In this document: positions 51,125 through 58,711 of the stretch, in pieces
How the letters are laid out: every line of letters starts with the position of its first letter
How positions within the stretch are numbered: position 1 is the stretch's first letter
Assembly: GCA_050258035.1 (NCBI GenBank)
Contig: JBLMYA010000038.1
Span: 1-63,098 of the forward strand
Direction: 5' to 3'
Length of the DNA stretch: 63,098 nt
Source: DATBLE01 sp050258035
Lineage (GTDB): Bacteria > Actinomycetota > Thermoleophilia > Gaiellales > Gaiellaceae
Translations under genes and position numbers: made by a program
The notes under the pieces: model-generated
Told to the model about the DNA's origin: nothing
Databases searched by the model: none
What the model saw: only the letters and a program-made list of their open reading frames with translations

Positions 51125-52318
51125 GTGACTGACGCACCGGTACCGACGGGGCGGCGCGCCTGGGCCCGCCCAGCCATCGTCGACCGAAGGACCTCGGGCG
51201 GCCTGGTCGCCGCGGCCGTCCTGCTCGTGGTCGCGTTGCTCGTGCTGCCGGCGATCGCAGGCTCCGACTGGATCACGACGTTCACGAGCGTCACCATCTA
51301 CTCGATCGTCGCACTCGGCTTCGGCCTCCTCTACGGGCGTGTCGGGATGATCTCGCTCGGCCAGGTCGCTCTGCTCTCGATCGGCTGCTGGGCCGGCACG
51401 CGCCTCGCGTACGCGACCTCGATCCCGTTCCCCCTGCTGCTGATCGTCGTCGGTGCGATCGTGATGACGATCGGCCTACTGGTGGGTCTGACGGCAATTC
51501 GCCTTTCCGGCCTCTACCTGGCGCTCGTCACCTTGATGTTCGCCGCCGCCACCACCGTCGTGCTGTCGGTGATCGACTTCCCGAACGGCGGCGGCGGCTT
51601 CACCGGCCATACGTCGAGCCCCGACCTGTCGGGACTCGCGAACGTCCGGCGTCCGAAGATGGCGGTGGGCGACACGGCCTATTACCGCTACGTGGTGATC
51701 GTCGCCGCGATCCTCTTCGTCGTCGCCCTGCTGCACGTCGCGGGCAAGCCCGGTCGCGCGTGGGCATCGATTCGCGAGAGCGAGCCGGCCGCGCTCGCGG
51801 CAGGCGTGAACATCACGTTCTACAAGCTCTGGGCCTTCGCGCTGGCGTCGTTTCTGACCGGTGTCGCCGGCTGCCTGCTCGCGGCGCTGAACGGCGTCTC
51901 GCGCGCGATCAACTTCCAGACGCAGGACTCGCTGACGCTGGCCGCGACGGCGCTGATCGGCGGCATCTTCAGCCTCTGGGGCGCGCTCATCGCCGGCGTC
52001 TTCAACCAGCTCCTGCCGTTCCTCTTCCAGGCGCAATGGAACGTCAACCCGAACTTCCTCCTCGTCGTCTTCGGCGCCGGGCTGGTGCAGGTGCTGCTGA
52101 GCGCGCCCGGCGGCCTGATCGACCAGTTCCCGAAGGACATGGCCAATCTGGGGCGGCTGATCGCCCGCAAGGTGCCCGTCACCCGCCAGGCGGCGCTCGG
52201 GATCGGCAGCATCCTCGCGCTGATCCTAGGAATCGTCCTGCTCGCCACGGCCACGCCGCTCGTCGGCCTGCTCGTCGTCATGCTCTCTCCGGTGCTCGCC
52301 GCCTACTCTCAGAGCTGA
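51125..52318 (+). CDS. livM: Branched-chain-type ABC permease LivM-like
   Basis: A 397-residue permease. Typical LivM pieces are GLLYGRVGMISLGQVALLSI, AIRLSGLYLALVTLMFAA and the EAA-like GRAWASIRESEPAALAAGVN. The last ~70 residues add two extra hydrophobic stretches (LGIGSILALILGIVLLATAT, PLVGLLVVMLSPVLAAY) that are not part of the standard core. Start GTG 51125; livG begins 4 nt after its stop. Confidence 0.92.
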   Translation: MTDAPVPTGRRAWARPAIVDRRTSGGLVAAAVLLVVALLVLPAIAGSDWITTFTSVTIYSIVALGFGLLYGRVGMISLGQVALLSIGCWAGTRLAYATSIPFPLLLIVVGAIVMTIGLLVGLTAIRLSGLYLALVTLMFAAATTVVLSVIDFPNGGGGFTGHTSSPDLSGLANVRRPKMAVGDTAYYRYVVIVAAILFVVALLHVAGKPGRAWASIRESEPAALAAGVNITFYKLWAFALASFLTGVAGCLLAALNGVSRAINFQTQDSLTLAATALIGGIFSLWGALIAGVFNQLLPFLFQAQWNVNPNFLLVVFGAGLVQVLLSAPGGLIDQFPKDMANLGRLIARKVPVTRQAALGIGSILALILGIVLLATATPLVGLLVVMLSPVLAAYSQS

Positions 52319-52321
52319 CTC

Positions 52322-53038
52322 GTGATCGAGATCGACAATCTCACCGTCCGTTTCGGAGGCGTCACCCCGATCGACGGCATGTCGGTCGTCTTCGAGAGCG
52401 GGACCTGCGGGCTGATCGGCCCCAACGGCGCCGGCAAGACGACCTTCTTCAACGTGATGAGCGGATTCGTCAAGCCGGCTGCCGGCACGATCACCGCCTT
52501 CGGCGAGAACCTGCTGAAGATGGCCGACTACCGCCGGGCGCGCTGGGGCCTTCGGCGGACGTTCCAGACCGAGATGGCGATCGAGCAGCTCTCCGTCTTC
52601 GACAACGTGGCGATGATCCACGAGCACTCCTCGGCGAAGCGCGCCACCCGCCGGCAGGACGTGCTCGACGCGATCGAGTTCGTCGGGCTGACGGCGCCGC
52701 CCAGGGCGAAGGTCGGGACGCTGAACGCCCGCAACCGCCGGCTGGTCGAGCTGGCCCGGGCCCTCGTCGGCAAGCCCCGCCTGGTGCTGCTCGACGAGCC
52801 CGCCGCGGGTCTCCCCGAGGAGGAGACCGGCCACATGACCGAGGTGATCCAGAAGATCCCCGCGGAGGTCGGCGCATCGGTGATCCTCGTCGACCACGAC
52901 ATGAGCCTCGTCTCCGCCTGCTGCCAGACGACCGCCGTGATCGACTTCGGAAAGCTGATCGCGTCGGGCCCGACGCCCGAGGTGCTCCGGAACGAGCACG
53001 TGATGCGAGCCTACCTCGGTACGGAGACGGAAATCTGA
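52322..53038 (+). CDS. livG: Branched-chain-type ABC ATPase LivG-like, altered signature
   Basis: A 238-residue ABC ATPase. Walker A GPNGAGKTT, Q-loop LRRTFQTEMAI, Walker B RLVLLDEPAAG and the switch His VDHDMSLV are all present. The signature that should read LSxGQ is TLNARNRRLVELARAL, lacking the Ser and both Gly/Gln positions. The protein is also shorter than typical LivG (~255). It may be functional as one half of a LivG/LivF heterodimer in which only one composite site needs a full signature. Start GTG 52322. Confidence 0.9.
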   Translation: MIEIDNLTVRFGGVTPIDGMSVVFESGTCGLIGPNGAGKTTFFNVMSGFVKPAAGTITAFGENLLKMADYRRARWGLRRTFQTEMAIEQLSVFDNVAMIHEHSSAKRATRRQDVLDAIEFVGLTAPPRAKVGTLNARNRRLVELARALVGKPRLVLLDEPAAGLPEEETGHMTEVIQKIPAEVGASVILVDHDMSLVSACCQTTAVIDFGKLIASGPTPEVLRNEHVMRAYLGTETEI

Positions 53039-53802
53039 GCGGGCCGGCCGAAACCCTGACGATCGACGGGCTGACCGTCTCGCGCGGCGGCAAGGAGATC
53101 CTGCACGGAATCACGCTCGCGGTGCCCCGGGGAGCGGTGACGACGCTGCTCGGCCCGAACGGCGCCGGCAAGTCGACGATGGTGCTCGCGGTCGGAGGCG
53201 TGCTGCGGCCGACCGCCGGCGAGGTCTCGGTTGGGGGGACGCCGCTCATGAGGCTCAGGCCCGAGCGGATCCGCCAGGCCGGGGTGGCGATCGTCCCAGA
53301 AGGACGCCGGCTGCTGCCGGACCTGACGGTCGAGGACAACCTCCGCGTCGCCACCTTCGCACTGAGCCGCGAGGAGGCGAAGAAGGGCGTCGAGTACGCG
53401 ATCGAGCTCTTCCCGCATCTGGAGACGCGCTGGAACGCGATCGCGCGGACGCTCTCCGGGGGCGAGCAGCAGATGGTCGTGCTCGCGCAGGCGCTCGTCT
53501 CGCGACCCAAGTTCATGCTCGTCGACGAGCTCTCGCTCGGTCTCGCGCCCGTCGTCGTCCAGCGGCTGATCCCCGCGCTCGAGGAGGCTGCCTCGCAAGG
53601 CGTCGGTGTGCTGCTGATCGAGCAGTTCGTCCACGTCGCCCTCGGCCTCGCCCAGAACGCCTACGTGCTCGAAGGCGGACGGATCGTCTACGAGGGGACC
53701 GCGGCAGACCTGAAGGCCAATCCGGACAAGCTCCACTCCGCCTACCTGCTGCGCGAGCGGCGCGACGCCGCCGAACTGCTCGAGGATGTCGACGTCGACT
53801 GA
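53035..53802 (+). CDS. livF: Branched-chain-type ABC ATPase LivF-like, apparent CTG start
   Basis: About 255 residues: Walker A GPNGAGKST, Q-loop VAIVPEGRRLLPDL, intact signature LSGGEQQMVVLAQAL, Walker B FMLVDELSLGLAP, and switch region LLIEQFVHVAL. The family N-terminus (LTIDGLTVSRGGKEILHGIT) begins only seven codons after a CTG that overlaps the livG stop as CTGA. No ATG, GTG or TTG lies in frame between it and residue ~30, where a GTG would delete the first strands. GGAG lies eight bases before the CTG. Confidence 0.9.
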   Translation: MSGPAETLTIDGLTVSRGGKEILHGITLAVPRGAVTTLLGPNGAGKSTMVLAVGGVLRPTAGEVSVGGTPLMRLRPERIRQAGVAIVPEGRRLLPDLTVEDNLRVATFALSREEAKKGVEYAIELFPHLETRWNAIARTLSGGEQQMVVLAQALVSRPKFMLVDELSLGLAPVVVQRLIPALEEAASQGVGVLLIEQFVHVALGLAQNAYVLEGGRIVYEGTAADLKANPDKLHSAYLLRERRDAAELLEDVDVD

Positions 53803-54388
53803 CGAGGCCCAGATCAGGAGCCTCGTCGAGAACTGGGTCGTCTGGCGAGACGCAGGCGACTGGGAACGGTTCCGGATTGTCTGGCACGAGGACGGCCGGA
53901 TGATGGCGACGTGGTTCCAGGGCCCGTGCGACGACTTCATCCGCGTCAGCCGGGAGGGATTCGAGCGCGGGGTGCGCATCCTCCACTTCCTCGGCGGGAG
54001 CTCGGTCGACGTCGCCGGAGACCGGGCCGTGTCGCAGGCCAAGATGACGATCACCCAGCGGGCGGACGTGGAGGGCGTCGAGTGCGACGTCGTCTGCACC
54101 GGCCGGTTCGTCGACTTCCTCGAGAAGCGGGACGGACGGTGGGGGATCGTCCTCCGCCAGCCGATCTACGAATCCGACCGGATCATCCCCGTCGACCCGA
54201 CCGCGCCGCCCCACCTCGACCGGGCGCTGCTCGAGTCCTTCCCCGTCGGCTACCGGCACCTCGCCTATCTCCAGACCCGGAACGGGTTCACGGTCAAGAC
54301 GGACATGCCGGGCCTGACCGGGCCGGAGGTCGAGGCTCTCTACGCGAGCGTCGCGACCTGGCTCGCGGGCGAGCCGCTCGACCGTTAG
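53786..54388 (+). CDS. SnoaL/NTF2-like protein
   Basis: A 200-residue protein with the NTF2-like fold of small hydratases and cyclases: IRSLVENWVVWRDAGDWERF at the N-terminus, then WHEDGRMMATWFQGP, and FVDFLEKRDGRWGIVLRQPI. Proteins of this kind accompany aromatic-ring or polyketide enzymes. It overlaps the livF end by 17 nt and comes before the small GMC-associated subunit, so it belongs to the same operon. ATG 53786. Confidence 0.8.
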   Translation: MSTSTDEAQIRSLVENWVVWRDAGDWERFRIVWHEDGRMMATWFQGPCDDFIRVSREGFERGVRILHFLGGSSVDVAGDRAVSQAKMTITQRADVEGVECDVVCTGRFVDFLEKRDGRWGIVLRQPIYESDRIIPVDPTAPPHLDRALLESFPVGYRHLAYLQTRNGFTVKTDMPGLTGPEVEALYASVATWLAGEPLDR

Positions 54389-54399
54389 GGTCGGCGACG

Positions 54400-54774
54400 A
54401 TGGCGCTCCTGGCCCTCGACGAGCAACAGGCCGCCGCCCTCGAGGCGCTCTGCGAGCTGATCGTCCCCGGCTCGAAGCGCGTCGGCTCGGTCGTCTACGT
54501 CGACGCCGCGCTGGCGAACATGCCGCCGCCCGTGCGCGACCAGGCGCTGGAGGCGATCGACGCGCTGGCCCCGGCGTCCGGCAGCGCCGAGGCACTCGCG
54601 GAGATGGAGCGGACGCCGGAGTTCGCGTTCGTCCGCGCGCTCGCCTGCGAGGCGTACTACAGCGACTTCGTCGCGCCGGGGAAGGAAGGGCCGGGCGCCT
54701 GGGAAGAGATCGACTTCGCCCCGCCCGCCGCACAGCGCCTCCGCAAGGACTGGTCGTGGCTGGGGGTGGCGTGA
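54400..54774 (+). CDS. Small subunit/partner of a GMC oxidoreductase
   Basis: A 124-residue helical protein (QQAAALEALCELIVPGSKRV, PPPVRDQALEAIDALAP). The C-terminal PGKEGPGAWEEIDFAPPA lies directly before the GMC start (GTGA overlap). Its start resembles the N-terminal domain fused to a second GMC protein at 60861 (LDAICDTFVPGQDG). This looks like the gluconate-2-dehydrogenase subunit-3-like partner of membrane alcohol oxidases. No signal peptide is seen. Confidence 0.75.
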   Translation: MALLALDEQQAAALEALCELIVPGSKRVGSVVYVDAALANMPPPVRDQALEAIDALAPASGSAEALAEMERTPEFAFVRALACEAYYSDFVAPGKEGPGAWEEIDFAPPAAQRLRKDWSWLGVA

Positions 54775-56165
54775 GGGACCGCTTCGAGGTGATCGTGGTC
54801 GGGTCGGGCGCCGGCGGGGGCGTGGTCGCGGGCGAGCTCGCCGAGCGCGGCAAGGACGTGCTCCTGCTCGAGGCGGGTCCGCACCTGACCGCGATCGACT
54901 TCGACCGCTGGGAGGCGAAGGCGAACCACACGTTCTGGTGGCCGATCCGCTTCGGCCGGCTGCCCGACGGCGACGTGGTCACATTCCTTGCCGGACGATG
55001 CGTGGGCGGGACGACGACGATCAACACGAAGGTCGCGCTGCGGGCGCACGAGAAGGACGTCGCCAAGTGGCACGCAGAGAGCGGGTTGACCGCGGACGGC
55101 TCGCGGCCGTTCGCCGTCTCCGATCTCGAGCCGTACTACGCGCGCGTGGAGGAACGCCTCGGAATCCGCGAGCGCAGCGACTGGCAGCCGTGCGTGCACA
55201 CGATCGAGCGCGGGATGAAGGCCCTCGGCCACGAGCTCGAGCCGGTGATGTCGTACACCGACGGCAACTGCATGCACTGCGGCTCGTGCCTGCAGGGCTG
55301 CCCGACGAACGCGGGCAAGAGCACCGGGAACACGTGGATCGCCGACACCTGGGCGCGCGGCCTGCTCGAGTTGCGCGCCGACTCGCCGGTCGACCGTGTC
55401 GTGATCGAGGGCGGGCGGGCGACCGGTGTCGAGGTCGGCGGCGAGACGATCCGTTCCGACACGGTCGTCGTCGCCGGCGGCGCGCTGAACACGCCGCAGA
55501 TCCTCAAGCGCTCGGGCCTCGACTCGCCGACGATCGGCAAGTACCTGGGTCTCCACCCGGTTCGCGTCGTCTACGGGCTGTTCGACGAGGTGCAGGATGC
55601 GCACATCACGTATCCGATCTCGTCGCACTGCATGGCGTACCAGCACGACGAGCACGGCGGCTTCGTGCTCGAGGCCTCGACGATCCAGGACCCGATCGCG
55701 TTCGCGACCACGCTCCGCGACGACGACGGGCCGTTCTGGGGTCCGCGCCTCGTCGAGGCGACGAAGAAGTTCCGCCACTGGAACGGCGTGCTCGCGATGG
55801 TGAACGACGAGAACACGGCCTCGGTGGTGGTCGACGAGAACGGCCTGGAGCACTTCGACCTCGCGTTCAACGAGCGCGAGCTCGGCCGGATCGACGCATC
55901 CCTCGAGTTCAGCAAGGAGGTGCTGCGCGCGGCCGGGGCGACGCAGCTCGCCTGGACGGGGATCGCCTCGACGCACGTCCAGGGCTCGTGCCGGATGGGC
56001 GACGACCCGAAGCGCTCGGCGACCGACCGCAACGGGCAGGTGCACGGCGTCGAGGGCCTGTATGTCGGGGACAGCTCGCTGATCCCACGGACGCTCTCGG
56101 TCAACCCGTCGCTGACGATCATGGCGCTCGCCGTTCGCCTCGCCGGCCACCTCGCGGCGGCATGA
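54771..56165 (+). CDS. GMC-family oxidoreductase with Cys cluster
   Basis: A 464-residue flavoprotein of the long-chain alcohol oxidase / GMC family. FAD motif VVGSGAGGGVVAGELAERG; GRCVGGTTTINTKVAL; the Cys-rich insert NCMHCGSCLQGCPTNAGKS (four Cys, suggesting a metal or Fe-S site); and the C-terminal GLYVGDSSLIPRTLSVNPS with the catalytic-region residues. The GTG start overlaps the small subunit gene and the stop overlaps adh (ATGA). It would oxidise a hydrophobic alcohol, with the next gene handling a further step. Confidence 0.9.
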   Translation: MRDRFEVIVVGSGAGGGVVAGELAERGKDVLLLEAGPHLTAIDFDRWEAKANHTFWWPIRFGRLPDGDVVTFLAGRCVGGTTTINTKVALRAHEKDVAKWHAESGLTADGSRPFAVSDLEPYYARVEERLGIRERSDWQPCVHTIERGMKALGHELEPVMSYTDGNCMHCGSCLQGCPTNAGKSTGNTWIADTWARGLLELRADSPVDRVVIEGGRATGVEVGGETIRSDTVVVAGGALNTPQILKRSGLDSPTIGKYLGLHPVRVVYGLFDEVQDAHITYPISSHCMAYQHDEHGGFVLEASTIQDPIAFATTLRDDDGPFWGPRLVEATKKFRHWNGVLAMVNDENTASVVVDENGLEHFDLAFNERELGRIDASLEFSKEVLRAAGATQLAWTGIASTHVQGSCRMGDDPKRSATDRNGQVHGVEGLYVGDSSLIPRTLSVNPSLTIMALAVRLAGHLAAA

Positions 56166-57172
56166 GAGCGGCGCTCCTCGCCGAGTACCACAAGCCGCTC
56201 GAGCTGGTCGAACGGCCCGAGCCGGAGCCGGTCGCGCCGCGCGACGTCGTCGTCGAGATCGGCGGCGCCGGTGTCTGCGCCACCGACCTGCATGCGCAGG
56301 AGGGCCTGATGGAGCCGGCGGGTCTGAGGCCGCCGGTCGTGCTCGGCCACGAGAACGCCGGCTGGGTGCACGCGGTCGGGCCCGACGTGACCACGGCGAA
56401 GCCCGGCGACGCCGTCCTCGTCTACCCGGCGTACAGCTGCGGCCTGTGCGTCAACTGCCGCCGCGCGCTGGACATGCACTGCGAGCGGCACCAGTTCTTC
56501 GGGCTGACCAGGGACGGCGGCTTTGCCGACTACGTCCTCGTCGACGAGCGGTCGTTGATCCCGCTGCCGGCCGGCGTCGAGCCCGCCGCGGTCGCGCCGC
56601 ACTCGGACGCCGGGATCACCGCGTACCACGCCGTCAAGAAGCTGCTTCCCCGCCTGTCTCCCGGCACGACATCGGCCGTGATCGGGGTCGGCGGCGTCGG
56701 CCACATCGCCCTGCAGCTGCTCAAGGTGCTCGGCGGCGGCTCGGTGATCGCGATCGAGACCGACCCGCGCCGGCAGGCACTGGCCAGTGAGCTCGGCGCG
56801 GACGACGTGCTCGGCGACACGACCGACCTGCGCGAGGCGACGAACGGCACCGGCGCGGACGTGATCGTGGACTTCGTCGCCACCGACGCGACCCATGCGG
56901 CGAGCCTCGACGCGCTCGCCCGCCGCGGCCTGTACTCGACGGTCGGCTACGGCGGGATGATCAACGTGCCATCCGTGGCGATGGTCGTCGGCGAGACGAC
57001 GATCGCGGGCAACCTGGTCGGCAGCTGGATCGACCTCTGGGAGCTGTTGCAGCTCCACGCCAGGGGCGACGTGACGCTCCGCACCGAGACCCATCGGCTG
57101 GAGGACGTGAACGACGTCCTCGACAAATTGCGGGCAGGCGAGATCACCGGCCGCGCCGTGCTCGTCCCGTAG
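56162..57172 (+). CDS. Zinc-dependent alcohol dehydrogenase
   Basis: A 336-residue medium-chain dehydrogenase. Catalytic zinc region GVCATDLHAQEG and VVLGHENAGWV; structural zinc cysteines CGLCVNCRRALDMHC; nucleotide motif VIGVGGVGHIALQLL with an acidic residue in IAIETDPRRQ that favours NAD. Last gene of the importer-GMC operon (ATGA overlap). It may complete oxidation of the alcohol handled by the GMC enzyme. Confidence 0.92.
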   Translation: MRAALLAEYHKPLELVERPEPEPVAPRDVVVEIGGAGVCATDLHAQEGLMEPAGLRPPVVLGHENAGWVHAVGPDVTTAKPGDAVLVYPAYSCGLCVNCRRALDMHCERHQFFGLTRDGGFADYVLVDERSLIPLPAGVEPAAVAPHSDAGITAYHAVKKLLPRLSPGTTSAVIGVGGVGHIALQLLKVLGGGSVIAIETDPRRQALASELGADDVLGDTTDLREATNGTGADVIVDFVATDATHAASLDALARRGLYSTVGYGGMINVPSVAMVVGETTIAGNLVGSWIDLWELLQLHARGDVTLRTETHRLEDVNDVLDKLRAGEITGRAVLVP

Positions 57173-57216
57173 CTGCCCGGACGCGTCCGAGTCGTCGGAG
57201 CCAGCCGCGAAACGCT

Positions 57217-57237
57217 CAAGTAACACTGTGTTACTTG
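57217..57237. promoter_or_regulatory. Palindromic motif copy 3
   Basis: Core GTAACACTGTGTTAC (57220-57234), with perfect 10-bp arms extending through C-AA and TT-G. It lies in the 166-bp region between the convergent adh and SDR genes. Its centre is 55 bp from that of copy 4, close to five helical turns. Confidence 0.6.
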
Positions 57238-57271
57238 CTCGCCCGCCCGCGTCGCCACGCCGCTTGCCGAG

Positions 57272-57292
57272 CTTGTAACACAATGTTACAAG
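57272..57292. promoter_or_regulatory. Palindromic motif copy 4
   Basis: Core GTAACACAATGTTAC (57275-57289), bordered by C-TT and AA-G, with perfect 9-bp arms around a CAA centre. It pairs with copy 3 in the same convergent intergenic space. Confidence 0.6.
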
Positions 57293-57338
57293 ACTCCTCT
57301 GACGCGCGCGGCCACGGCCGCTCCCCCGCACCGAGCCG

Positions 57339-58163
57339 CTAGGCCTGCACCAGCGATCCGCCGTCGACCACGAACGCCGCGCCGGTCATGAAGCTGGACG
57401 CCGGGGAGGCGAGCAGCACCACCAGGCCCTTGAGCTCGTCCGGGTGGGCCATCCGGCCGAGCGGGATCAGCGTCTTCCACATCTCCTTCAGCTCCTCGCT
57501 CGGATCGAGGGTCACCCCGCCGCCGATCAGCGTTCCGTAGAACGGACCGGGACAGATCGCGTTGACGAGCACGCCGTGCGGGGCCAGCTCGAGCGCGGCC
57601 TGGCGCACGACGTGGATCACGGCCGCCTTGCTCGCGGCGTAGCCGTAGCACACGAGCGGCTCGACCCTCAGACCGGCGTTCGACGCCGTGACGACGATCC
57701 GCCCCGACCCCTGCTCCGTCATCGCGCGCGCGGCGCTTCGCATCGTGTGGACGACGCCGGTCAGGTTCACGTCGAGCACGGCGTCCCAGTCGGAGCGCTC
57801 CAGGGTGGCGAGCGTCTGGCCGCCCTCGATGCGGAACCCCGGGACCGAGGCGAGGCCGGCGTTCGCGAAGACGACGTCCACTCCGCCCTGCTCCTCGACC
57901 GCGCCCTGGATCAGGGCTTCCACCGCGTCTTCTTCCCGGACGTCGACCTCGACGCCGCGGACGTCGCAGCCGCGCCCGGCGAGCCGGGCGGTCGCTTCCT
58001 CGAGGCGCCCGGCATGGATGTCCGCGAGCGTCACCCGTGCTCCGCACTCGGCCAGGACCTCCGCCATCGCGAACCCGAGGCCGGCCGCGGCGCCGGTCAC
58101 GACGACGCGCGTCCCGCGGACGTCGAAGAGCTTCGAGAGGACGTCCGCCGGCTCGACCGTCAC
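57339..58163 (-). CDS. Short-chain dehydrogenase/reductase
   Basis: A 274-residue SDR: TGAAAGLGFAMAEVLAECG cofactor motif, VFANAGLAS, catalytic Ser in VVTASNAGLRV, and YGYAASKAAV. After beta-2 it reads TLADIHAGR, with Asp favouring NAD(H). The N-terminus MTVEPADVLSKLFDVRGTR places the fold correctly. It stands alone on the minus strand, divergent from the VOC protein, with C-terminal region SSFMTGAAFVVDGGSLVQ. Confidence 0.92.
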   Translation of the reverse strand: MTVEPADVLSKLFDVRGTRVVVTGAAAGLGFAMAEVLAECGARVTLADIHAGRLEEATARLAGRGCDVRGVEVDVREEDAVEALIQGAVEEQGGVDVVFANAGLASVPGFRIEGGQTLATLERSDWDAVLDVNLTGVVHTMRSAARAMTEQGSGRIVVTASNAGLRVEPLVCYGYAASKAAVIHVVRQAALELAPHGVLVNAICPGPFYGTLIGGGVTLDPSEELKEMWKTLIPLGRMAHPDELKGLVVLLASPASSFMTGAAFVVDGGSLVQA

Positions 58164-58222
58164 CGGCTGATCGAATCACGGCACCGCCCGCGCTGCAACC
58201 CGGGCGGCCGTAGGATTGGCAC

Positions 58223-58711
58223 GTGCGGGAGCCGATCTTCGAAGGGACGCTCCAGGTCTCGGTGGTCGTGCCGGACCTCGACGATGCCATGCGCACGTAC
58301 GTCGACGACTACGGCATCGGCCCCTGGAACGTCTACGAGTTCAACCCCGGCAACGTGCAGGGAATGCACGAGGCCGGGCAGCCGGTGGAGCGCTCGTGGC
58401 GGCTCGCGCTCGCGCAGGTCGGCGAGGTGCAGTGGGAGCTCGTCCAGCCGCTCGACGACGACAGCGTCTACGCGCGCTTCCTCGCCGAGCACGGACCGGG
58501 CGTCCACCACATCGGCGTTGCCGTGCAGGACTACGAGAGCACGGTCGGGGAGCTGACCGGGCGCGGTCACGACGTGGTTCTGGGGGGCACGTACAACGGC
58601 GTCACGTTCGCGTACCTCTCGACCGATCGCGACCTCGGCGTCGTGACCGAGATCTTCGACGGCGCGCCGGGCCGAGACCAGCAGCCGGACGCGGTCTACC
58701 CGCCCGGATGA
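58223..58711 (+). CDS. VOC-superfamily (glyoxalase/dioxygenase-like) protein
   Basis: A 162-residue protein with paired beta-alpha-beta-beta-beta modules: LQVSVVVPDLDDAMRTYVDD and GVHHIGVAVQDYESTVGELT. Metal-ligand candidates are the HH of GPGVHHIGV and the Glu in VVTEIFDG. It resembles methylmalonyl-CoA epimerase-type VOC proteins. The stop overlaps the acetoacetyl-CoA synthetase start (ATGA), implying a joint role in acid metabolism. GTG start 58223. Confidence 0.82.
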   Translation: MREPIFEGTLQVSVVVPDLDDAMRTYVDDYGIGPWNVYEFNPGNVQGMHEAGQPVERSWRLALAQVGEVQWELVQPLDDDSVYARFLAEHGPGVHHIGVAVQDYESTVGELTGRGHDVVLGGTYNGVTFAYLSTDRDLGVVTEIFDGAPGRDQQPDAVYPPG

